Both the position numbers and the translations under genes were made by a program. Shown here piece after piece: positions 34,588 through 44,911 of a DNA stretch of 64,000 bases (the stretch's first letter is position 1; every line of letters starts with the position of its first letter). Under the pieces are notes generated by a model. That model was not told the DNA's origin. It did no database searches and saw nothing but the letters and a program-made list of their open reading frames with translations. Source of the DNA: Glossina fuscipes (taxonomy: Eukaryota > Arthropoda > Insecta > Diptera > Glossinidae); NCBI RefSeq assembly GCF_014805625.2, contig NW_023998566.1:141926-205925 (forward strand), read 5' to 3'.

Positions 34588-35794
34588 GACAGTATAAGAA
34601 TATCCATATTGATTGCTTATAGGTCCAATTTAATACACGCACAATGAAAGTGTAAAATCAGTTTTAGTAAGATCAATGTGTGCCTACATACACCGAAAGC
34701 TAAGTTAATGTTGTGTATTACATGTGGAAAATAGGTGTACCTGAGTGAAACAAACTGGTGTTAGCAATGGGAATCTATAAGTGTAATATCGTGCGTTTAC
34801 GAATGATATATAAAAGTTTTTAGAAATTGAACGTATGTACGCATAACTAGAAAATACCAGTTTATCAATAGGGTGGTGTATGTATGATCATGCATGTATA
34901 GACAGAACTCAGTTTATAGAAATTGCTATAAATGTATTCATATGAATTGGTGTAAGCATAAGAATTATTTAATGCATTTTGTAAGGTTAGGTATGCAGAA
35001 ATTAATAAGAACAAGTGTATTTAAGTATGTTTGTAAGTGTAAGAAAATAAGCGTATAAAATTTAAAGTAATACGAATATAAACATAACAGTTAAGCAGTA
35101 AACAGAAGAAATCATTCAACGTTTTTTTTTTGCACACACGCTTCTGATAATAATGAAAAGAATTATATACATAAGATAATAATGAAAAGAATTATATACA
35201 TAAGATAGAGCATTCCGCTAGCAACATTTGCGCAGCAAATTTATTAAGTACTAGCCCACGGCATTCGACGTGAACAAACGATACTAAAGATCATAAGAGA
35301 GAGAGTAGAAAACTGAAATGAGAACATTTACTGAAATTTGTACGACAAGTATGCATAAGCCAACACACTATGAACATCATATATGATATTGTATGCGAAT
35401 TTAATATCCCTTTGAGCGAGTGGATTCGCGCTAAAACAGAAACACTTGTATGCTGCCATGCATATGTCTGGTTATCCAACTGTATGCAATCGCGTAAGGA
35501 AAATTCTTTAACTTTTGATTTTCCTGCACTTTGTCATTTTTATTATTGGTATTTTAATGTGGACATTTTTTTATAAATACGTTTGGCTTTTTTTTTAGAT
35601 AATTGTCGTTATTTTTCTATATATCTATCTATTTAGAGCCAAAAAAAAGTTTTTTTTATAATTATTATTCTATTTGATGTCTACTATACATATGTTTTCT
35701 GTTGCTGTTTTTAAAAGAAAAATGTTAATATTATTTCCAATATCAATGCCCAAACTTTTGCCCAAAATAATATTTAAGCAAAAATAAGTTGAGA
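34588..35794. other. AT-rich spacer
   Basis: No gene recognised. Contains a 29-bp tandem duplication at 35146-35203. Short frames near 35370 are not supported. Confidence 0.5.
35146..35203. repeat. 29-bp tandem duplication
   Basis: GATAATAATGAAAAGAATTA... repeated exactly at 35146-35174 and 35175-35203. Confidence 0.85.
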
Positions 35795-35876
35795 GAAATC
35801 CAGCGTAGAGTCGAACCCGGCGCGTTATAACTAAATTTACGCTTTAACCGGAAGCCTGCGTTAACTGAATCACCGT
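35795..35876 (-). ncRNA. tRNA-like Pol III module (SINE head or tRNA pseudogene)
   Basis: Minus strand: a box-A-like GATTCAGTTAACGCAGG near 35870-35854, then CTTCCGGTTAAAGCG, then GCCGGGTTCGACTC with a good box B (GGTTCGACTC, 35817-35808). Spacing of the two boxes is about that of a tRNA. Acceptor ends do not pair convincingly, so it is not called as a working tRNA. A tRNA-derived SINE or decayed tRNA is likelier. Confidence 0.4.
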
Positions 35877-38176
35877 GACGACATGCTTTCTTGTGTTTGA
35901 AACTGCTATATATCGTTCATATGCGCTATTTAATTTAAATGTGTTGTTCAATGTGCAGTGTTCAATTCATATATTTGCACATTTAAAAATTCCGGTGGAA
36001 GAATATCACCTGATGTCTGATCTGCAAGGTCATTTCTTCTCGACACAATTTTTTTAAAAATTGATACACAACTAAGTTTTAATTCACAATTCACTTCGAA
36101 ACACTACGCATTCTTTACAGGTAAATTCATATGACAATGTTTAAATATGTCAATAAAAAGATGCTAGATCCATTGTACGACAAATAGTAGACGTAGACTA
36201 ATTATTAATATTGATAATTGACCTGCAAGAACCATTGAAAATTACTGAAATGGATTTATGCAAATGATCAAAAAATACGCACTTACCAATCTTTCAGTTG
36301 ATATTAAATCGGTTATAATTTTGTTTAATTACGCCCGCGCAAACTTTATCTTCAGTGGAGTTTAATGCAGTATCTCCTTGTATGGTATGCGCCTTATCTA
36401 TTTATTTATATTAGACATACCTTATTCAGCTGCCGTTTAGATTCAGCTGAACTTAAGCTACGCATTAATATTTAATAGTTAAAATTGCAGATAAAAAAGT
36501 AGAAATGTAAAATTATGCAATTTACAAGTAAGTGTAAGAAATATTAATTCTAAGAATGAAATTCGAAAAATTAATCGATTTGAGTATGACACAGGTGACA
36601 CGTGGGTGTTAAGAAGAATAGCTTTAGCGGAATATACAGAATTCACTTCATATAACATTAAGAATTTTCTTAAAATTTAGCCGACATTTTTATATGAATC
36701 AAAATGTGTTTATATTAATACTCCTTTTCAAGCGTAATTTTGTCAATAAGTGTTTGAATGATAGTAAAATATTAAGAAAATTAGTAAGGCCCACTTTTAT
36801 TCGCTTCTTAATTCCGTTTTTAATACCCCTCTTCAAAAAATAATTTTTTTCAATATCAGATCACTTTTATATCGCCATTTTTCTTTTCTTTTAAATTCAA
36901 ATTATGAGATGGTGGTAGACATATTTTTATACTGGATATTTCCCGTCCTCTTTATGCTTACTGCTAAAAAATATACTAAACTATAAAGGACATATGTCGC
37001 AATTTTACTTAATACCTCAAGACGTTTTTCTTAAGTTTTCGCATACTTGTTTCTCCAGGCTAAAGCTAAAATCTGTTTTCTTTTCAATCATCCCTTCACG
37101 CGCGAGATTATCATCCCGAGCGACTGCAGGATTGTATTTGTAGATATTATTGCAGAGACATGACATCGTTGTTACAAGAGTAGGAACTGCTTTTGTACGG
37201 ATTCTATTGAATCAGCTTGGCAACAATAAGAAGGTGACCGTACGATTGAAACACATTCATAAAATAAATGTTATCAATTCCCTCGCCCGGCGTTTAATAA
37301 AGCCTACGACTGTTCATAGTGTGTTCAATATGTAAATTGGAACGAAGTTTATGGTTCGACGGATTTAGGATCTAGGAAAGCATCTACATCTTCCGGTAAA
37401 AAAATATTCCGTTATTGCGAACAAATTTCGTCTTGAAAATGACAACTTTTTATATACATTTACTAAATCGGGCATCCATCAACGAAGGCTTTAAGCGCAT
37501 GACAACGAATTCAAGGGGTTCGTTGTGGTTGACTTAGCTTTCAATCAAAAATTCAAAATCTGACAAATCAACCTCCAAACCAATATTTTCAGCAATATTG
37601 TTGTTAGCAGTACAGCTAATAGCAGCGTTATTATGATCAACAGTTCAAGTAAATGTGAGTCCAATAGCAAGGCGGGACTTGTAATACCATCACAAAAGCA
37701 TCTCGGTGCGACTTAAGACGGACAATACCCTTAAACTTGGATTTGTTAAATAAGTCCTGCTGCTTATTGAAGCTATCGCAGGGAGCGGTTAATTTTTCGA
37801 AAATATCCGCAAATCTATGCTTGATCTGGGAAGACAGGGCGTGAAGATAAATTTTCTGGGCCCTGCATTTGAGACACGACTAATAAATGCCTTTTGATGA
37901 GTTCTTCAAGGCATCAACGTCTCTTACAGTGACCTGGAAGCATTTACCGTGAGCAATACGCTTGCACAGCCGACAAGCTATCCACTTGGAGTGAAGGCAG
38001 TCCATTACCAGAGAGGGTTCAATAACAGGATCAACCCTTAATAATAAAGAAACAAGTGTATGTAAATGGCTGTGTATATACAATACAGATTACTAAATAT
38101 GGGATTATTGTTATAGTTCATATAAAATAAACACTGCTACGACGCTGCGATATTAAAGATAAAGTTAGGGAAACAT
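35877..38176. other. AT-rich spacer
   Basis: About 2.3 kb. No open frame with recognisable product. Parts near 37530-38000 have average composition and may be old repeat debris. On the minus strand a short Cys-rich reading (38083-37880) ends in KWIACRLCKRIAHGKCFQVT, resembling the PHD-type finger of J ORF1 (SCWLCERFGHAKCAG), so a decayed ORF1 of a J-like LINE may lie here. Confidence 0.4.
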
Positions 38177-39313
38177 AGTGGTTCTCGCACTGATGTCATT
38201 TACACTGACTTTAGCAAAGCGTTTGATATGGTTAATCATAGACTACTTAGATTTAAACTCCAGACCTCTGGCTTTCCTCTCTTCTTAGTGGAATGGTTAA
38301 GCTCTTATTTGCATGGTAGATCATTCAGGGTTTTGTTTAACCTCATTACCTCGGATGAATTCCCCGTGACGTCTGGCGTACCTCAAGGTAGCCACTTGGG
38401 ACCTATTTTATTTAATTTATACATCAATGATTTGCCCTCCGTGATTAAATTCAGTGAGATTTTAATGTATGCTGATGATGTGAAACTGTTTTCTTCTTTT
38501 TCCGTAGAATCGCAATCACATCATCTTCAAAGTGATTTGAACAATTTGGTTGCATGCTGCTCTCTCAATCTTCTGAAACTAAATCTAAATAAATGTAAGA
38601 AGCTTTCTTTCTTAAGAAGGAAGTCGTTCAGTACTCAATACTTCATTGATTCGCACAGGTTGGAAGACGTCGATTCGTTCATAGATTTAGGCGTTCTATT
38701 CGATTATAGGTTACGTTTCAATTTGCATATTGAGTCCCCGTTAAGCAAAGCTAGGTCCGCGCTTGGTTTTATAAAGAGGTGGTCCAAAGAGCTTGATGAT
38801 CCTTATATTACGAAAAGACTTTACACTTGTTTGGTTAGACCTATACTTGAGTATGCCTCCGTTGTGTGGTCTCCTTCATATAGGTGCTACGTAGATTCAA
38901 TTGAATCTATACAAAAGCAATTCTTGCTGTTTGCCCTTAGGAATTTGGGTTGGGACCCGATTTCCCCTCTTCCACCCTATGAAAATAGGTTGCTTCTGTT
39001 ATCCTTACCGTCAGTCGAGAAACGTAGATTTGTTCTTGGGGTTTCCTTCTTAATCAAATTAATAAATGGTGCAATTGACTCGCCCGCATTACTTCGTGAG
39101 ATAGGCTTTAATGTCCCTAACCGCTTCTCTAGGCACTTTATGTTGATAAAGCTTAGTCAATGCAAATATAATTTTGAACTGTTTAACCCGCTCAGAGTTG
39201 TTTGCAAGAACCTAAATGATGTCTATCATTTATTCTCATTAACGGACTCTTTAAAGTCCATTAAAGCAACATTGCTTAATACGGGCGATTTACCTATGTC
39301 GTACTTAAACTGA
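38177..39313 (+). pseudogene. Family J RT fragment, open frame (38 kb copy)
   Basis: About 378 stop-free codons of the RT domain: IYTDFSKAFDMVNHRLLRFK, SGVPQGSHLGPILFNLYIND, LMYADDVKLFSSF, then RLYTCLVRPILEYASVVWSP and the C-terminal DVYHLFSLTDSLKSIKATLL block. The catalytic YADD is intact. It lacks the endonuclease and N-terminal RT and is 5'-truncated, so the product is not an active enzyme despite the open frame. Confidence 0.85.
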
Positions 39314-39641
39314 CTTAACCTTAAATATGTCATTATGAGTCGAAAATTAATTTGTTGCTAACAATTATCGGTTGCCAAGCTTATGCATGTTTGCGATGGC
39401 TTAGGGGTTCACTTGTAATTTGGTCCTGTATCGGTTGTGGGTGTGGCTCTATGCTAGTTGTGTGCATGTTTTTTTTTTCTTTTTTTTCTCCTTATTTGTT
39501 TTATTGTACTTATACTAAGTTTTATTATTAATTAATTTTAAGATTTACTTAAGAGTCAATTGAACTCGACTGCCATTTTATTTTAGTTGAGTTTCTTGTA
39601 TAAGTGGAATAAATAAATAAAATAAATAAATAAATAAAAAA
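38177..39641 (+). mobile_element. Family J LINE, young 5'-truncated copy
   Basis: Starts in RT at SGSRTDVIYTDFSKAFD and runs through the stop at 39313 and the 3' UTR to an AATAAA-type tail at about 39600-39641. Nearly identical to the nested copy at 29882-31102. Its frame is intact, so the insertion is recent. Confidence 0.85.
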
Positions 39642-39672
39642 TGAAATAACGTTAAAATTTAGGCATATTACA

Positions 39673-40107
39673 GTGCAGGGAATATACAGTACATTGAATC
39701 GTTTTTTCAGAATACCCGGCCGTCGATTAGTGATTCGTTCGTCACAGTTCCCTAATTTGGGCTCCTCGTTTTGTGTTCACATTATGATCGAATGTTCACA
39801 TGAGCTTTTTAACGTTGATTTGAGTGAACAGTGCAAAGGCAGCCATTACCAATATGCCGTACTCACATTTATAAAATCACCATATTCTATACGTAACGCC
39901 GCCAATAAAAGGAAAAGTAAAGTTATGATATGCTCAGGTAATGCTTCTATCGCAATCAACGAACCAACACCGATAAAGGATTTTAGTAGCAGTTCCAAAA
40001 TTATTATTGCGGCAGGACAGTGGCTTTACGTGGCATTTACTTCTAAAATGATTAAATTTTACATTTTCAATGTGGCACTATCTGAAGAATGGCCCAATGT
40101 CAAATAA
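39673..40107 (+). CDS. Unrecognised 144-codon reading frame
   Basis: A non-repetitive frame that follows the tail of a J copy within about 30 bp. It has protein-like composition with cysteines (FCVHIMIECSHELF, LSEQCKGSHYQYAVLTF, VMICSGNASIAINEP). Position 39700-39711 (TTTTTTCAG) could be a splice acceptor, so the part from 39710 may be an exon. I know no family that matches. The ATG context and flanking exons are not established. It could be a host exon or a fragment of an unknown element. Confidence 0.35.
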   Translation: MQGIYSTLNRFFRIPGRRLVIRSSQFPNLGSSFCVHIMIECSHELFNVDLSEQCKGSHYQYAVLTFIKSPYSIRNAANKRKSKVMICSGNASIAINEPTPIKDFSSSSKIIIAAGQWLYVAFTSKMIKFYIFNVALSEEWPNVK

Positions 40108-40417
40108 TTTACCCTTAGAAGTTGACATACAAATGACAACATACTTAATTAGATCACTTGATAAATGTTTACTACGCTAAATGTTTACAAATCTAGTTTT
40201 GAACAGTCAAAATTGACGAAGAAAAGCCATCAGTTTAGAGCGTTGGTTATATTTTTAATTGCGAATATCTTCAGAACTACACTTGCTGCACAAAGTTTAA
40301 GATCTTATCATATTTTTGAAGTTATCAGAGAATACTTAATAATCTCGTTTTGAATTTACGTTTGTGTGCCTTACTTGATATATATTTCATTATCTGTTTT
40401 ATTTGTATTTATGTTCT

Positions 40418-42075
40418 CTTTACACATAAAATTCGGCTAAAATAAATGGACAGTCAGTTTTATTGGCTCTTAAAAATATATCTTATGCTCTTAATAACTA
40501 TTAAAAAGTATTTAAAGAAAAATAACGAAAAAATAAGAAAATGAAAATATAATACAGAGGCTCATCCACAGCCGGCGTAAACCCGAGTTGAAGGTGAGCC
40601 TCGAAACCGTTGTAAATACGCAGGCCACCGATAATAGCGAAAAATGTAATATAGTTAAACTTTCAAATACTACGGATACAAGAGGAGAGGTTAATTTAGA
40701 TACGACATAGACAAAGTGTGCGTATCTAGTAGAGTTAATTTGATAGAGTTTAAAATATCCAATATTGAAATTAAACCAGAGATATTGTTTACATTTTTTC
40801 AAAGGACTCTAAAAGGAAATAAATTTCCAGGAGAGATGGTTTGGGACATTGAAGTTTATCTCATCAAATAATGTCGGTGAACTGATAGTACCATTTATTA
40901 ACTTAATGAAAAAGCAAGCATCGAGGATAAATCTAGGTTTTTCAAGTGACGGTAAGGCTAACAATATACCATTCACAAGGTGGCAAAGGTCCCAACTCGA
41001 ATTCCTAAGGACAAAGAACAGGAATTTCTTTTGATTGGATTCTATTGAATTTATGTAACGTCTTTAGGAGGGGGACCACACAACATATGCACACATAAGT
41101 ATTGGTCTCACTAAGCTTATACTCTTTGTAACGCAAGTATGGTCAACTTCTTTTAATGAAACCAAGCACTGGAATAGCTCTATCCAAAAAGAGAAAAGGG
41201 ATCAAATCCCTAAGTCCACGAACGAATCTACGTTTGCCAATTTTGATATATGGCTAGACTTAATGATCGAAAGGAAATCATTGATATAGAATAAGCAGAA
41301 AAAGTCGTAAATATCTTTCTTGAGTGACAACTGGCTTCCCGAGGAATTGATCAGACGTAGTGGAGTTAATCGATCTATTATGAATATAAGAGCTCATCGT
41401 TTTAAATTTGTATTAAACACTCTACGAAAATCAACATATATAACATACGTGCTAGAGACACTAGAAAATGCCTTCCAAACACGGCAAGTAAAGTCTAAGA
41501 GGTTCATAACGGTTGATCTTTCTTTTGGGAAGCCATTCTGAAATGGAGGATGATTTGGTAGCGATAGCTAATCGCTGAGCAACAGTTTAGGTAACACGCT
41601 CAACTTTGCAATGCCTTTATAGTTCTCTCCCAAATGGCTGTTTTTACCTTTGTGAATTGGAAGGAAAGAAAGGAAAAGGTCTGTTTTCAAAGAAAGATTA
41701 AAAATCTTTTAGTTCATTTCGTACAATTCCTCAGAGTATGATGTGAGCATACGTGATGGAATGCTGTCAGGCTCAAGCGCAACCATACTTTAGCGCCTTA
41801 AAGCTTTGCAATGATATAATTTAGAACCATGTTTGGTGTCGGTAGAGAAATTTCGTCGGAAGTATTCAGCAAAGAGCTTCGAAGTTTCGATATCGACAAA
41901 GGGTTCTGAGTCATAAAAAGAAATGAAAGAAAGATATATTTAGGTTCTTCTTCTGGAATTAACAAATTTATAAGGAGTTGGTATTACTTCTACCACTTTT
42001 TATGTATTTTTTAAAAGTTTTTTTTTGTAATTTTTATATAACTGAGTTACTCTATTGAACCATGGGGGGCAAAAA
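40418..42075 (-). mobile_element. Decayed relative of family J LINE
   Basis: Minus strand. The 3' region (40418-40740) and the RT C-terminal part (40740-41300, with the reverse complement of the family's LPSLEKRR and DVYHLF-type segments), then RT N-terminal parts up to a pre-RT motif near 42065 (CCATGGGGGGCA, compare CCACGGGGGACA in copy D). Similarity to D is clear in order and position but there are many indels. No frame is left. Confidence 0.7.
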
Positions 42076-42484
42076 GTTGTAAGTAGGCTGTGGTGAATTT
42101 CGCATGCCCACTATCATCAAAATTTGTGTTAAATTTGTGTGGGTTTAAATTTACCATTCAACTTTTAATGCACTAAAATGTGTTGTTAAAAGAAATTTAT
42201 CCACCATGTCACGTCCACCATGATTAATTTTTAATTACTACTACTACTCCAAGACCAATTTATACTCAAATTGCCGGTGTTATTAAGCAAAATTAATTCG
42301 CCATGTCGTGTCTACCATATTTATTTTAGAATTAACGCATTTTTATTCCCATCTTCTTTTGAAGAAAGTATAAAACAATTTTAGACATTCTTTGTTGTTT
42401 ACCTTATTATTAAGCGTAAAACATCAAAAAATAAAAACAAGAAAATTTAATTGAAACTTTGTGTGGGCAAGGGCTATTTTCTCC
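42076..42484. other. AT-rich spacer
   Basis: No recognisable feature between two minus-strand LINE remnants. ACTACTACTACT-type simple sequence occurs near 42238. Confidence 0.5.
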
Positions 42485-42800
42485 AGTTTTATTTATTTTT
42501 TTATTTGTTTATTTACTTTATTTACTTACAAAGGACACTCAACTAAAACAAATTCACAGTCGAATTCAATTGGCTCTTAGAAGTAAATCATGTACCAATT
42601 AATATCGATAACTAGTATAAGGTATATAAGGAGAAGTAAAGAAAAAAATTAAGAAATAGTTCATGTATAAATAAATAAGAAGAAAACGAAAAGAAAAGAA
42701 ACAAAAGGATGTATACAACTAGCACAAAGGCACATACACAACGAAACTACAAACCAGAACCAAATTCCAAGTGAATCCCTAAGCCAGAGAGGAAAGAACG
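42485..42800 (-). mobile_element. Family J-type 3' UTR remnant
   Basis: Minus strand. Starts with (AAAT)n-type tail (TTTATTTATTTTTTTATTTG), then TCGAATTCAATTGGCTCTTA, AGCACAAAGGCACATACACA and CCAAATTCCAAGTGAATCCC, all aligning in order with the 3' UTR of copy D. It is diverged. Confidence 0.65.
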
Positions 42801-43079
42801 GCCAAAGGGTACGATAGGAATAACCATGCAAAGTGGCTCAAAAGCTGCAAGAAGCTGAAAAAGAACAAAGTACATCTTGAAGCACATGAAAACATACATG
42901 AAGATTGAGGAAGAAGGCATTTATGTAGACAAGATTCGAAAACAAAGACAGGTTTCTACTTTAGCTCCAAAAAGTAGACGATCAAGCTGAAAACACATAA
43001 CGTGAGAAAAGATTATCTGAAAGAAAATAAAAGATACGTGGATTAAGCAGTCGAAACGGCAATGATAATCGGTGGCCTT

Positions 43080-44560
43080 TTAAAGGCTGTAATTGAATCA
43101 GACAAAAAGAGCTGATTACAATATCGTTATCCGATTACCGCTTGAAGGCTACCAAAATCAAAATAGGACGGCTTCGGTGGAGGGAAAAAGAGGTCAAGAA
43201 AATATCTTTTCGACGCATAGAGACAGGGTTTCAGGCTGGGAATTATCGCGAAAAGGAGTGCAGATAACTGTGCAGAAGATGCGGGAAAACTGGACGTAAA
43301 GCCGCAGAACGAGACGCGGTGTATTCTTTGCGCAGAGAGCGAACATAAACCATGTTATGACAAGCGAAGCATGCAGCAAGCCTCTATACGACGAAAATTT
43401 CCCTAGGTAAATCTAGGTAGGGGAAAAGATACCCAAACTTGACGATGTAAGCAACAATCGAAGAGAATATAGATGTGGTGCAACTTAGTGAGTCTTATGT
43501 AAACCCGCAAATGGCTACGCGGTTCTATGATAGAAGGAGAAAAAAGCAGCAGAAAAAGTAGCAGCTCAAGCAAACGAAAACTTTGTTGTGGCGGGTTAAG
43601 ATTTAGGGTTGGTACTACTTTCGAAAAATTTGCCCTGGTGAGATTAGGAAGGAAAACAGCGTCTCTAAGCCAGTTTCGCTTTATCAAGCGAAAAAGCAAT
43701 ATGGAAGTTATTGAGGAAAAAAGAACAAGGACGCAAAAGAATTCTGAGCTATCATCGGATTAGACATTAGAACACTCTCATGCACACACAGCTGACTGGC
43801 AAGCCATTATCGCAAATTTATTGACACGAGGTTTCTTCCTGTACTTCTTTAAAATGATAAATTGCTGCACTCGTAATAGAAGCTCATTGTATAACACAGA
43901 GGACAGTATTAGAGAGCAAACAATTACAGCGGGGATTCCTTCCTGTAGAATCTTCAGTATGACCTGCTCAATATGGATCTTCCAAGACGAGCAATAGTGA
44001 TACCGTACGCAGAAGATATCGCCCTGATCGCCCAGAAAACGTTGACTATGTTAGTAGAAATCGTAGCAGCCAATAGCTTAAGCCCAATAAGTGGTTGGCT
44101 ACACAGGTCCAACCTAAACTTTCTGCGGGAAAAGTCATACTGGTCATCCATAGAGGGGTGTTCCAATTACAAAGAACTTAGGTTGAAATTCATAGTACAG
44201 AATTCATTTTCAATTTGAAATATCTTGGGGTTAAATACGAAACTTACTTTTGCGAAACATATAAAATTGGTTACGGATAAGGCATTGGCAAAGGCAATCG
44301 TTCTTTGCAAAATTATGCCAAAGCAAGCAGGCTGAAAATTTCTATGAATGCCTGTATATAGGCGTAGCGGATGCGCAAACGATATAAGGCGCAGAAATTT
44401 GGAGGTAAAAAGTGCTGGAAACATCTGCAAAAGCCTCCTACGAAGACTTGAGATAAAGGTCTAGAGATAGAGCAAAAGCGGTTCTAGGATGGCGATGACA
44501 CCAGGGCAGCTGGTTGGCAGTACTATGCGCCCATTCAAAGAAATTTAAAAAAGAAAAACA
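43080..44560 (+). mobile_element. R1/LOA-type LINE remnant
   Basis: Plus-strand remnant of a third LINE type. A gag-like zinc-knuckle stretch (LCRRCGKTGRKA and, in another frame, CILCAESEHKPC) at 43270-43360, an endonuclease start (IDVVQLSESYVNPQMATRFYD) at 43455-43530, and RT with YAEDIALIAQ, ISGWLHRSNLNF, LNTKLTFAKHIKLVTDKALA at 43960-44300. Many frameshifts. The catalytic YADD reads YAED. Confidence 0.65.
43965..44340 (+). pseudogene. R1/LOA-type reverse transcriptase fragment
   Basis: RT palm and thumb pieces: LLNMDLPRRAIVIPYAEDIA with the catalytic second position changed (YAED for YADD), then LISGWL-type helix, then KLTFAKHIKLVTDKALAKAI and LCKIMPKQAG. The thumb pattern is the one seen in R1/TRAS-like elements (usual KLTFxxHI). 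It lies in at least two frames. It is not functional. Confidence 0.65.
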
Positions 44561-44911
44561 TACATGGTGTAGCTAGTTTAGAACTTCAATTTATTTATTT
44601 ATTTATTTATTTATTTATTCTACTTATACTAGAAACTCAACTAAACAAATAACAGTCGAGTTCAATTGGCTCTTAATGCAAAACTTACATTAATTAATAA
44701 ATAAAATTTAGTATAAGTATAATAAAACAAATAAAAAGAAAAAAAAAGAAAAAAAGCATATACACCATCAGCATAGGGACACACTTACAACCGGTACAGG
44801 ACCAAATTGCAAATGAACCCCTAAACCATCGCAAACATGCATAAGCTTGGCAACCGATAACAATTAACAATAATTCATTTTCGAATAGTAACGACTTTTT
44901 AAGGTTAAAAG

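Noticed and set aside
34588..34640. Continuation of family J copy E after I-like copy B
   Set aside because: A weak resemblance to the sequence after 46825 (ATATT..ATTG.CTTAT) is too short to trust, and no J coding sequence follows.
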